DNA of 22,739 bases from positions 1 to 22,739 of the forward strand of contig JBAYNW010000030.1 of NCBI GenBank assembly GCA_041678605.1, written 5' to 3'. The stretch is from JBAYNW01 sp041678605 (GTDB taxonomy: Bacteria; Cyanobacteriota; Vampirovibrionia; Gastranaerophilales; Gastranaerophilaceae). The notes under the pieces are model-generated. The model saw nothing but the letters and a program-made list of their open reading frames with translations. It searched no databases and was not told the origin of the DNA. Shown here piece after piece: positions 13,594-21,065 of the stretch; positions within the stretch are counted from its first letter, which is position 1; every line of letters starts with the position of its first letter. The position numbers were made by a program, and so were the translations under genes.

Positions 13594-14934
13594 CTACGCT
13601 TTTTGCAGTTCCTGTTGTTCCTGCATGTGCAATTCTTCTTCCAAGACCAACCCGTGGGTTGTCTTTCCCCAATTCATGTCCTTTTTGCAGAACAAAATTT
13701 TGAGGCATATAAACATTACAAGCGGAAACCACACAAAGAAAAGATAAATAGAGGTTTCAACGGCTTGTTTTAGTGCCTGCGGCCGCGACAAATTGTCGTA
13801 ACGCCTGAGGCTGTATCTGGCGGCCAAAGTAAAGCAAATTGCAATGGCACACGCAAGAATTAACGATGATAATATACAGTTTGTCGGTGCGGATTTCGTT
13901 GCGACTCTGAATATCTGAAGACATACTTCCATGACAAACCAAAACGGCATCAAAAATTCGGAAATATAAGCGGTCATGTCCAAACTTGCCCTCAAAGACA
14001 TCTCTTTTGAGTTAAGAACTTCCCCGAAGTGTTCCAGATAACGCCTTATGCTGCCCTCCAGCCATCTTCTACGCTGTCTGAACAGCGGTACGAGGTAAAT
14101 TATACCTTCTTCGTAAACAATAGCCTCAGGGCAGAACCTGACGTCCCAACCTTTTATGTGTAATTGGGTTGACATGTCCAAATCATCCGTGATTGTATAA
14201 TTATTCCATCCGCCAATATCTTCGAGGGCGGTTCTTCTGACTAATTCACCGTTACCGCGAAGTTCCACCGCACCTTTTACGGCATCACGCCCTATTTGAA
14301 AGTGCGTGTCCAGAGTGTATTCGTTGTTCTGGCAGCGGGTAAGGCAGTTAAAATCTTTGTTTAGTATAACTTTTCTTGCCTGAACTGCCCCGACATCAGC
14401 CGGTTCAAGATTCGGAACGAGTTTTGACAAGAAATCCGGAGCAACTCTCGCATCAGCATCAAGAACCAAAATAGCTTCGCCTTTTGCTAATACCAAAGCG
14501 TCATTAAGCACCGCTGATTTTCCGGGGAAAGCTTCCTTTTCCCTTACCAATGCCCTGACTTTTTCGTATTTGCTTTCCAAATCCCTTATGACGCTGGCCG
14601 TGTTGTCTTCGCTCCTGTCGTCTATAACAATCACTTCAAATTTCTCGTAATTCATTTCCAAAATGTTTTGAACGGTTTGGGTTATAACGCCTTCTTCGTT
14701 GTGGGCCGGAATCATAACTGTAACAAACGGTTTAAAATTTTCGTTAATAACTTGAGGGTTTTTTTTCAGCTTACGCTTTTTATGAAGGGTTGCAAGCTGC
14801 ATGTAAAAAGTATAAATAACCATCGTAATGCACAGGAACACAAGCCCCCAGAGTGTATTAAAATAACTCTGGAAGAAATATAAAAAGACCCCTAACCCTA
14901 AAATTATTGCAAGTAAAACAATTCTTTCTTTCAT
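13594..14934 (-). CDS. Membrane-bound GT2 family glycosyltransferase
   Basis: 446 residues. Two N-terminal membrane helices (about residues 5-45), then a GT-A catalytic domain starting at VTVMIPAHNEE (about 71), with VIVIDDRSEDNT, the metal-binding VLDADARV, TDDLDMS carrying the likely catalytic Asp, and FRQRRRWLEGS (the QxxRW type motif of processive synthases). Three more hydrophobic segments follow, and the protein ends in a short Glu/Gln-rich tail. This is the layout of BcsA-, PgaC- and hyaluronan-synthase-like enzymes that use a UDP-sugar to build a polymer or glycolipid at the inner membrane. The sugar and product cannot be told. It starts 2 bases after the stop of the GT28-like gene without its own ribosome site, so translation is probably coupled. 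Confidence 0.85.
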   Translation of the reverse strand: MKERIVLLAIILGLGVFLYFFQSYFNTLWGLVFLCITMVIYTFYMQLATLHKKRKLKKNPQVINENFKPFVTVMIPAHNEEGVITQTVQNILEMNYEKFEVIVIDDRSEDNTASVIRDLESKYEKVRALVREKEAFPGKSAVLNDALVLAKGEAILVLDADARVAPDFLSKLVPNLEPADVGAVQARKVILNKDFNCLTRCQNNEYTLDTHFQIGRDAVKGAVELRGNGELVRRTALEDIGGWNNYTITDDLDMSTQLHIKGWDVRFCPEAIVYEEGIIYLVPLFRQRRRWLEGSIRRYLEHFGEVLNSKEMSLRASLDMTAYISEFLMPFWFVMEVCLQIFRVATKSAPTNCILSSLILACAIAICFTLAARYSLRRYDNLSRPQALKQAVETSIYLFFVWFPLVMFICLKILFCKKDMNWGKTTHGLVLEEELHMQEQQELQKA

Positions 14935-14936
14935 AA

Positions 14937-16136
14937 TTAATATCTGTGTAACCTCATTGCGTACTCCATCAGAATATCAGCAACCCTCTTTTTTGCATCC
15001 ATCTCTTTTGACATTGTAGCAAAAAACTCGGCATTTTTCCTATATTTTTCATCTTTCATTACTTTTTGTATACAATCAAACATTCTGTGAGGTGTTAAAT
15101 TGTCATGGCAAATAACCTCAGAAACCTGTAATTCGTACATTCTTCCGGCATTATTCTCCTGTTCTATCTGGTTTAGGTCGGGAACAATAATGGACGGTTT
15201 TCCCAGTGCAAGAATTTCCATTGCGGTTGAGTGGCCCGCTTGTGCAATAACCAAATCTGCCGTTTTCATATAAGATGAAATATCAGGAAGCATGCCCTTT
15301 ATATTTACGTTTGCAGGGATTTCATCGGCCTCAAAAAATGTAAATATGTCAAAATCTACATTCGGCATTTTTTTTGCAACCTCTAAAATGCAATCAAAAA
15401 GCGGTCTTCTGTAGGCATGCCCGCCGAGCGAAACAACTATATAAGGATTTTGGCTTTCCCTCGGGATAAGAGGGACGTCATCACAGTCAAAATTAACCAG
15501 CGGGCCGACAAATCTTGTCCGCTTCATGATTTTCCTATTGTGGCTCAAATTCGGCAAACAAATCGTATAAGGCGGTTCAAAATCAGGAATAAGTATTTCT
15601 TCCGTTGAACTGAGATACATTCTCATCCACGAGTCAAAAGACACTCCCAAAAGCTTCACAAGCCAATTATCTTGCTGAAAAAACGGGTAAAAGGCACTCT
15701 GATTTGTAATCGTTATACATGGCAATTTTAATTTTTCGGCAGCCATGACCGGAATCATTCGTCCGTCTGCAACAACGCAGGAAGCCCCCGATTTTTTTAT
15801 TATATCAACCTCTTCGTCTACCATTTTGTTGAATTTCATTACCCAGCCCTGATTTTGGACAATGGTTTTGGCGACATCAAAAGCTCCGTCATGCCCGACA
15901 AATTTTAATTCCTGCGAAACTTTGTGGCATGGGATTCCTTTTGCTCTTAATCTCTCCAGTGCGTATCCGTACGTTGCGATTAAGTAATCCTTTCTGTCCA
16001 ATTTGGTTGAAATCGCCATCGCTCTTGACGAATGGCCATATCCTTCGGAACTTATAGAAAAATATATTTTGTCTGATAAATTTTCTCTTCTTTTAAATAA
16101 TTTCTTAATTTGACTAAATTTTTCCTTAAAAATCAT
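14937..16136 (-). CDS. GT-B fold (MurG/GT28-like) glycosyltransferase
   Basis: 399 residues. The N-terminal half opens with YFSISSEGYGHSSRAMAIS, the glycine-His loop of GT28-like enzymes, and has CVVADGRMIPVMAAEKLKLP. The C-terminal half has PYIVVSLGGHAYRRP and ADLVIAQAGHSTAMEILALGKPSIIVPDLNQIEQENNAGRM, the UDP-sugar site. It is not the cell-wall MurG, which lies at 6358-7500. It resembles the loosely defined family of MJ1255-like glycosyltransferases. The likely role is glycosylation of a lipid or surface polymer with its GT2 partner downstream. Ribosome site AGGGAG nine bases before the ATG, and a TATAAT box further upstream. Confidence 0.82.
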   Translation of the reverse strand: MIFKEKFSQIKKLFKRRENLSDKIYFSISSEGYGHSSRAMAISTKLDRKDYLIATYGYALERLRAKGIPCHKVSQELKFVGHDGAFDVAKTIVQNQGWVMKFNKMVDEEVDIIKKSGASCVVADGRMIPVMAAEKLKLPCITITNQSAFYPFFQQDNWLVKLLGVSFDSWMRMYLSSTEEILIPDFEPPYTICLPNLSHNRKIMKRTRFVGPLVNFDCDDVPLIPRESQNPYIVVSLGGHAYRRPLFDCILEVAKKMPNVDFDIFTFFEADEIPANVNIKGMLPDISSYMKTADLVIAQAGHSTAMEILALGKPSIIVPDLNQIEQENNAGRMYELQVSEVICHDNLTPHRMFDCIQKVMKDEKYRKNAEFFATMSKEMDAKKRVADILMEYAMRLHRY

Positions 16137-16161
16137 GCTAAAAACTCCCTATCCACCTAAT

Positions 16162-16167
16162 ATTATA
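16162..16167 (-). promoter_or_regulatory. -10 box for the glycosyltransferase-apt transcript
   Basis: A perfect TATAAT on the - strand about 26 bases before the GT28-like start. The -35 region (TGAAAA at 16-nt spacing) is weak. The gap 16137-16281 is divergent, with the hup promoter facing the other way. Confidence 0.45.
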
Positions 16168-16218
16168 GTCCGAATATATGTTTTTTTCATTAATTTATAT
16201 TAATTTTCGTTAAAATAC

Positions 16219-16246
16219 TTGCGTTTTTATTTACTTTAAATATAAT
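16219..16246 (+). promoter_or_regulatory. Promoter of the HU gene
   Basis: TTGCGT at 16219-16224, 16-nt spacing, perfect TATAAT at 16241-16246. The transcript would start near 16253, downstream of the upstream in-frame ATG at 16252, which supports the internal start at 16282. Confidence 0.7.
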
Positions 16247-16281
16247 ATTCTATGTACACATTAAGAAAGGGGTTTATTATT

Positions 16282-16560
16282 ATGAACAAAGAAGAATTGG
16301 TACAAGAGATAGCTAAGAAAGCTAAAGTTACTCAAAAAGATGCAGGCGAAGTCCTTGGAGCATTGGTTGACACTATCCAAAAGACAGTGGCTAAAGGCAA
16401 AAAGGTTACTTTGGTTGGTTTTGGAACATTCGAACCACGTAAGAGAGCTGCTAGAAACGGCAGAAACCCTCAAACTGGTAAAGAAATCAAAATCGCTGCT
16501 AAAACAGTACCTGCTTTCTCAGCTGGTAAAAAATTCAAAACTATCGTTAACGGAAAATAG
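16282..16560 (+). CDS. hup: HU family DNA-binding protein
   Basis: A small histone-like protein that bends and compacts DNA as a dimer. 92 residues from the ATG chosen here, the standard size: MNKEELVQEIAKKAKV, VGFGTFEPRKRAARNGRNPQTGKEI (the DNA-clasping arm), then PAFSAGKKFKTIVN. The longer reading from 16252 would add ten residues but begins before the predicted transcript start, whereas AAAGGGG lies nine bases before 16282. It stands alone between its own promoter and a strong terminator. Codon use looks biased (AAA, GCT, GTT), as expected for an abundant protein. Confidence 0.96.
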   Translation: MNKEELVQEIAKKAKVTQKDAGEVLGALVDTIQKTVAKGKKVTLVGFGTFEPRKRAARNGRNPQTGKEIKIAAKTVPAFSAGKKFKTIVNGK

Positions 16561-16577
16561 TTTTGAAACAACCTTTC

Positions 16578-16614
16578 AAAAGCTTGCGAACACTTGTTTG
16601 CAAGCTTTTTTTTT
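16578..16614 (+). terminator. Intrinsic terminator of the HU gene
   Basis: AAAAGCTTGCGAACA pairs with TGTTTGCAAGCTTTT around a CT loop (one G-U pair), followed by a run of nine or so T. A second, weaker hairpin CAAACAA...TTGTTTG follows at 16616-16643. The region separates HU from a convergent gene. Confidence 0.88.
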
Positions 16615-16681
16615 GCAAACAAGCGATTTAAACCGATTGTTTGAAAAGACTTTGATGTTTTAAAAAGCATGCTCCTACAAT

Positions 16682-17242
16682 TTAGGCATGGTTTTTATTT
16701 TTTGAAAAAAGTTTATAAATTCCGTATAGTCCCAGCAATCCTGCTAAACTTTCAATTGTAATTCTTCCCGCTTTAGGAAGTTTTGACCATTTTTCAGGTA
16801 CACTTTTAAAGAATTTCGAAACTTTTTCTGAAGCACCCTTAAAAAACTTTTTCTTATCCGTGGTTGGATTTTGAGCCGCAGCCGGTGCCGCTGTCGGTGC
16901 AGGCTTCGCCTTAGCTGCCTTTGTCGCTTTTCTGTTTTTATATATCTTGCCTGCTTTTAACACCCCAAACGTAGCCAAACCCGCAAGGATAACTCCCATT
17001 AAGGCCTTTTTCCAATCAGTAGCGGAAGTTTTAACTTCATCATGCTTAACAAAAGCATCCTTCGATGGTTGCCCTGAAAGCTGCCCTGTACCTTGCATAG
17101 CCGGCAAGGGCTGTTCAAAAGGCAGACCGACATATCCGTCAGGATCGCCGACATATCTCGGCGGCACGCCTTTTATATAAGAGTCTGCGTCAAAATTAAT
17201 AACACCATTTTTAGCCAAATTATCTAATGAATTCGTTCCCAT
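16682..17242 (-). CDS. Unknown membrane protein with Ala/Pro/Lys linker (186 aa)
   Basis: Not recognised. The first 75 residues are polar and contain a Pro/Gly-rich stretch (IKGVPPRYVGDPDGYVGLP). A membrane helix follows (about 83-101, LMGVILAGLATFGVLKAG), then a basic, Ala/Pro-rich linker (ATKAAKAKPAPTAAPAAAQ), a basic segment (KKKFFKGASEKVSKFFKS), and a second hydrophobic segment near the end (ITIESLAGLLGLYGIYKLF). No signal peptide was seen. Ribosome site AAGGAAAGG about nine bases before the ATG. It is convergent with HU and divergent from the GT-C gene. The layout suggests a small inner-membrane or membrane-associated protein of lineage-specific type. Confidence 0.75.
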   Translation of the reverse strand: MGTNSLDNLAKNGVINFDADSYIKGVPPRYVGDPDGYVGLPFEQPLPAMQGTGQLSGQPSKDAFVKHDEVKTSATDWKKALMGVILAGLATFGVLKAGKIYKNRKATKAAKAKPAPTAAPAAAQNPTTDKKKFFKGASEKVSKFFKSVPEKWSKLPKAGRITIESLAGLLGLYGIYKLFSKNKNHA

Positions 17243-17335
17243 AAAAATAACCTTTCCTTATTCCACAAATATATAAAGTTTTTTTTGATGAAAAAATTGC
17301 TTTTTTGTCGGGTTTTTGTTAAATTCTGGTAATAT

Positions 17336-18976
17336 ATGAAAAAAATTAGCACCGATTTTAAATATTTAATTTTACTTGGAATTATTTTAGTTTTGGCAAT
17401 AATCCCAACCTATGCACACCATGGGCATTTACTGGTTGATTGCGGAAGAGAAGCTTATTACCCGACTCAAATACTTTTGGGGAAAGTTTTGTACAAAGAT
17501 ATTTTGAACATTTACGGTCCTTTTTCATATATGTTCAACGCCTTTCTTTTCAAAATTTTCGGGATAAATCTGAATGTCTTGTATTTGGCCGGCTGTGTCT
17601 GTTCATTCTTAATTGCAGCATTAATTTATTTAATCTCAAGACGTTTTTTACCGGACTTTTTGAGTTTTTCAATCGCGGTTTTCACTATATTAGTTGGTGT
17701 TTCAAGCCATTACCTGTCAAATTTTATATTCCCTTATTCTTATGCAATGCTGTACGGGCTTGTCGGATTTTTATTATCAATGCTGTTCTTGTTGAAATAC
17801 GCATCTGAGTTGAAAATCTCAAACCTTTATTTAAGCTGTTTTTTCGCCGGATTATGCGTAACGGGCAAATACGAATTTCTCCCGTTTTTAATTGTTATTT
17901 TTTACGCCATGATTAAAGTTAGGCCGCTCAAAATCAAAGAATATTACTATACGATTTTTTCACTTTTATTCATGCCGGTTTTTTGTTTCGGAATTTTATT
18001 TCTGCAAGGCTTGAACATGCAGGATTTAATCATGACGGGTTCAATCATAAAAAAAATGGCACACACCCGGACTTTGAAATATTTTTATCGCAGTCAGGGA
18101 GTATATTTCAGCACAAAATTTATGCAGATTCAAATTGTGTCATTTTTAAAAACAATTTTCCCGCTGACATGCTTTTTATACGGGTTTAAGTCAAGAAATA
18201 AAATTTTATCGATTTTATTGATATTGCTGTCTTCTTTTTTAATAACGCAATGGACAACACCAATTTCATTTTCCTTAATCCCTTTATTAATAGTGGTTTT
18301 AGCCATATTTAATTTTAAAAACCTGAAAAATAATTTTGCACTTCAGCTTTTGGTCCTAAGTGCCGTTTTGTTTAGCACAAAAGTTTTTTGGGGATTAATC
18401 ACGGCAAATTACGGGGCATTTTTCATCGGTTTTTTGTTAATAACGTTCATAGCAATCATTTCGGACATTTTCAAGGACAAAAACATCAATTACAAAGCAA
18501 TCGGGATATATATTCTTCTGGCTGCCGGTGTTTTAAGCTACATTAACTTTTCATCCAGAGGAAAATATTATCCGCTTGAAACAGCAAGGGGGAATTTTTA
18601 CACGCAAGAATATTTATATCAAGCCGGTCAGGATTTGATAGATTACATAAATAAAAACACGAAAAAAACTGACAAAATAGTTATCTATCCCGAAGGTGCA
18701 ATGATTAATTTTATGACAGACAGGCCTTCCGATAATTTTTATACTTCGCTTATTCCGCTTTATGTTGAAACTTTCGGAGAAGATAAATTAATTGAAAATT
18801 TAAAAAAAACGAAGCCCGAATATGTAATTTTTAACGACTGGAATACTCAAGAGTACTCTTTTAAATACATTTGTAAGGATTATGCTGTTTCATTCTGCAA
18901 TTTTGTGGCCACAAATTATACTCAAGAAAAAGTAATCGGCAAAAAATTCAGATACCTTATATTCAAAAGACGTTAA
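17336..18976 (+). CDS. GT-C type membrane glycosyltransferase (ArnT/PMT-like)
   Basis: 546 residues with about eleven hydrophobic segments in the first 420, then a soluble C-terminal domain of about 120 residues. After helix 1 comes LLVDCGREAYYPTQILLGK (D35, R38, E39), then VLYKDILNIYGPFSYMFN; an acidic residue in this first outer loop is the usual catalytic base of GT39-like enzymes. Such proteins transfer sugar from a polyprenyl-phosphate carrier to lipid, protein or glycan on the outer face of the inner membrane. Acceptor and sugar are unknown. No Shine-Dalgarno site precedes ATG 17336, only the AT-rich TGGTAATAT, so the start is likely but not certain. The stop faces the next gene with an 18-base gap. 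Confidence 0.78.
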   Translation: MKKISTDFKYLILLGIILVLAIIPTYAHHGHLLVDCGREAYYPTQILLGKVLYKDILNIYGPFSYMFNAFLFKIFGINLNVLYLAGCVCSFLIAALIYLISRRFLPDFLSFSIAVFTILVGVSSHYLSNFIFPYSYAMLYGLVGFLLSMLFLLKYASELKISNLYLSCFFAGLCVTGKYEFLPFLIVIFYAMIKVRPLKIKEYYYTIFSLLFMPVFCFGILFLQGLNMQDLIMTGSIIKKMAHTRTLKYFYRSQGVYFSTKFMQIQIVSFLKTIFPLTCFLYGFKSRNKILSILLILLSSFLITQWTTPISFSLIPLLIVVLAIFNFKNLKNNFALQLLVLSAVLFSTKVFWGLITANYGAFFIGFLLITFIAIISDIFKDKNINYKAIGIYILLAAGVLSYINFSSRGKYYPLETARGNFYTQEYLYQAGQDLIDYINKNTKKTDKIVIYPEGAMINFMTDRPSDNFYTSLIPLYVETFGEDKLIENLKKTKPEYVIFNDWNTQEYSFKYICKDYAVSFCNFVATNYTQEKVIGKKFRYLIFKRR

Positions 18977-18994
18977 ATTTGAATATTTAATTTT

Positions 18995-19825
18995 TTATCC
19001 GACAAATTTATCAAAAAGTTCTATTGACTGGTTTTTGTCTTTTGCGGCCAAAATAGCTTTTGATGCTTTTGATGGCGAAAATATTGCTTTTTGAGTTTGT
19101 GGATTTAAAGTCTTTATTTGATTGTAAACTCTTGAATAACCGTAGTTATATTTGTTTGAATCAACAAAAAGCTGATAACCGAATTTTTTATAAAAAGCTT
19201 CTTTATGTTCTCCGGCTTGATTAATTATATCCAGAAACTTTTCAATGTTTAATTTTACGAGATAATCCTTTGAGTTTTTAAGTAAATTATTAAGTAAACT
19301 ATAATTGTTTTTAATAAATTCCCCTTTGGTTTTTGGCTTGAGCAGTTCTTCAACTTTGCCAAGATAATTTTTTATCACAAGTTGACCGGAATTTGCTGTC
19401 GGATTTATTCTTTCCCAAATTATATTATGTTCTCTGGCAAAGAAGTCATCTCTGAGTTTCTTATTTTTAATCCGGCTGACAAAATCAATAAATTCGTCAG
19501 TTTTGCAAAAAGAAGCAGCTGTTTCATCGTTATGTCTGGATAATAATAAAATGTCTTTTTCCTTGTCCAGCAAGACTAATTTAAGTGCCCCTTCGGGCAT
19601 TGTTGCAAGCTCATTTATATTATTGTCTTTTTTAGGCAATATAAAATGAGCTATAAGGTCGTCAAAAAATTTTTTTGCTGTTTTGGCATATTCTCTTTTC
19701 AAAGCTATTTTATTATTTATCCCAAAAGATAAACCGTCCGAATAGTTTTTGCTTTGCATAAATGTTTTGGGTGCGGCAGATTTGTTCATTTGGCTGTTAC
19801 TTAGCGTGATGGTGTGAACTTGCAT
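18995..19825 (-). CDS. Unknown protein with N-terminal MQV...SFG motif (276 aa)
   Basis: Not recognised. From ATG 19825, preceded by AAAGGA at seven bases, the product has 276 residues and begins MQVHTITLSNSQMNK; after a polar linker LSFGINNK follows. This is the same head pattern as the gene at 12486. A longer reading from 19852 lacks a ribosome site. The body is Lys/Asn-rich and helical, with FFDDLIAHFILPKKDNNINE and repeated short helices, and shows no membrane segment or catalytic motif that I know. A soluble or secreted effector-like or structural role is possible, but this is a guess from composition only. Confidence 0.8.
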   Translation of the reverse strand: MQVHTITLSNSQMNKSAAPKTFMQSKNYSDGLSFGINNKIALKREYAKTAKKFFDDLIAHFILPKKDNNINELATMPEGALKLVLLDKEKDILLLSRHNDETAASFCKTDEFIDFVSRIKNKKLRDDFFAREHNIIWERINPTANSGQLVIKNYLGKVEELLKPKTKGEFIKNNYSLLNNLLKNSKDYLVKLNIEKFLDIINQAGEHKEAFYKKFGYQLFVDSNKYNYGYSRVYNQIKTLNPQTQKAIFSPSKASKAILAAKDKNQSIELFDKFVG

Positions 19826-19951
19826 TTTTAATTCCTTTCTTAATGACTGCAACTCTTAATTTCGGGAAAAAGAAATCCTGAAAAGTATTATTTTTGAATT
19901 ATTTTGTCCCGCCTATTTAATAGAAACCTCCTGAAAATATTTTTTGCGGGC

Positions 19952-20116
19952 CTAACGTTAAAATTTTACAAAATTTAACGTTAGAGAGGATGCGGAGAAT
20001 TATTCCAAAAAACGACTCACGTCATGCTGAACTTGTTTCAGCATCGCATCAGCGAGCGACTTTGCGACCCTGAATTTATTTCAGGGTGATGTAAAAGGGA
20101 ATAATTCCGCATCCTC
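19952..20116. repeat. Composite palindromic element
   Basis: First, CTAACGTTAAAATTTT-aca-AAATTTAACGTTAG (19952-19984). Directly after it, a larger inverted pair: GAGGATGCGG-agAATTATTCC (19986-20006) against GGAATAATTCCGCATCCTC (20098-20116), differing by two extra bases. Inside the larger pair lie two hairpins of widespread dispersed-repeat type: ATGCTGAA-cttgt-TTCAGCAT and CCCTGAA-tttat-TTCAGGG. It is non-coding and sits between two divergent genes. The remaining bases of 19826-20234 are AT-rich, with TATACT at 20127 and 20153 but no paired -35. Confidence 0.7.
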
Positions 20117-20234
20117 TAGAGGCTCTTATACTATTACATTTTGTAAATCTTTTATACTTTTTGCCTCAAATCATTAAACTTTAGATTGGAAATAGCCGAC
20201 TAATTTATTGTATCAATCGAATTTGAGGGATAAA

Positions 20235-20522
20235 ATGGCAGAATCATTTAACAGTTTTTTTAACAGTTCAAAAACTTTTGGCTTAAATATCAAAGTTCCG
20301 ACAAGAACTTTGCAGCAGGCGGGTAAGACTTTAGGCGATACGGCCGGCGGCGTGTTTGAGCCGTTATTTTCATATTTGGAAGAGAACGAAAACGTATTCA
20401 GCGGGGATATCACAAAAGAACTTAGCAAAACTTTCTCGCAAAATTTCAACATGAATTTGGCATTAAACATTGCGGATGAAAAGGCCAACGGGCCAAAACC
20501 TACATTTGACACCAAATTTTAG
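20235..20522 (+). CDS. Small protein of unknown function (95 aa)
   Basis: Not recognised. 95 residues, rich in Phe, Asn and Ser (MAESFNSFFNSSKTFGLNIK), with a central GKTLGDTAGGVFEPLFSYLEE and a tail NMNLALNIADEKANGPKP. No membrane segment. The chosen ATG has GAGGGA five bases upstream; a TTG 27 bases earlier is in frame but unlikely. It ends 4 bases inside the convergent hpt gene, sharing the stop region. The reverse strand here also reads open for 100 codons, but without a ribosome site or a sensible composition. Confidence 0.7.
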   Translation: MAESFNSFFNSSKTFGLNIKVPTRTLQQAGKTLGDTAGGVFEPLFSYLEENENVFSGDITKELSKTFSQNFNMNLALNIADEKANGPKPTFDTKF

Positions 20523-21052
20523 ACTTCAACGTATCCGATATAAGACAAATTTCTGTAACGTCCATCATAATCAAGCCCATAGCCGATTACGAACTTGTTG
20601 TCAATTTCAAATCCGGTATAATCCGGTTCGATTTCAGTTTTTCTAAAACATTTTTTGTCGAGAAGCGAACAGAATTTTGTGGTTTTTGTTCTGAAATTGT
20701 TATTGATAAAATCCAACAGAAACTTTGCCGTAAGTCCTGTGTCGATTATATCTTCAACTACCAAAACATTTTTGCCGTTCAAGTCCGGAAGCGAAATATC
20801 AACAGCATTAACCTTTCCTGTTGACGTAACAGATGAGCCGTAGCTTGAAAGCCTTATGAACTCCATTTTTACAGGCACTGTCAGGTATTTAACCAGATCC
20901 ACCGTAAACATTACGGCCCCTTTCAAGACACAAATTACATAAATCTCTTCATCTAAATAGTGAAAATTTATCTTTTTTGCCATTTCCTTAACTCTGTCCT
21001 GAAGCTCATCTTCCGTAAATAAAATTTTGATATCTTCTTTTTCAATCTGCAT
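20519..21052 (-). CDS. hpt: Hypoxanthine phosphoribosyltransferase
   Basis: Salvages hypoxanthine and guanine with PRPP to IMP and GMP. 177 residues from ATG 21052 (GAAGGA eight bases upstream); a TTG six bases earlier is too close to the ribosome site. Seen: VICVLKGAVMFTVDLVKYL, the flexible-loop region RLSSYGSSVTSTGKV, the PRPP motif VLVVEDIIDTGLTAKFL, and C-terminal FVIGYGLDYDGRYRNLSYIG. It follows tilS by 13 bases; tilS-hpt pairs are common in bacteria, often with ftsH next, but here a convergent small gene follows instead. Confidence 0.95.
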   Translation of the reverse strand: MQIEKEDIKILFTEDELQDRVKEMAKKINFHYLDEEIYVICVLKGAVMFTVDLVKYLTVPVKMEFIRLSSYGSSVTSTGKVNAVDISLPDLNGKNVLVVEDIIDTGLTAKFLLDFINNNFRTKTTKFCSLLDKKCFRKTEIEPDYTGFEIDNKFVIGYGLDYDGRYRNLSYIGYVEV

Positions 21053-21065
21053 GTTCAATTTCCTT

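Noticed and set aside
17305..17335. TTGTCG...TAATAT as a promoter for the GT-C gene
   Set aside because: The -10 would touch the ATG and the spacing is 19, so the transcript would start inside the gene.
20213..20515. 100-codon reading on the - strand opposite the 95-aa gene
   Set aside because: No ribosome site, and its composition is poor. The + strand reading has GAGGGA well placed.
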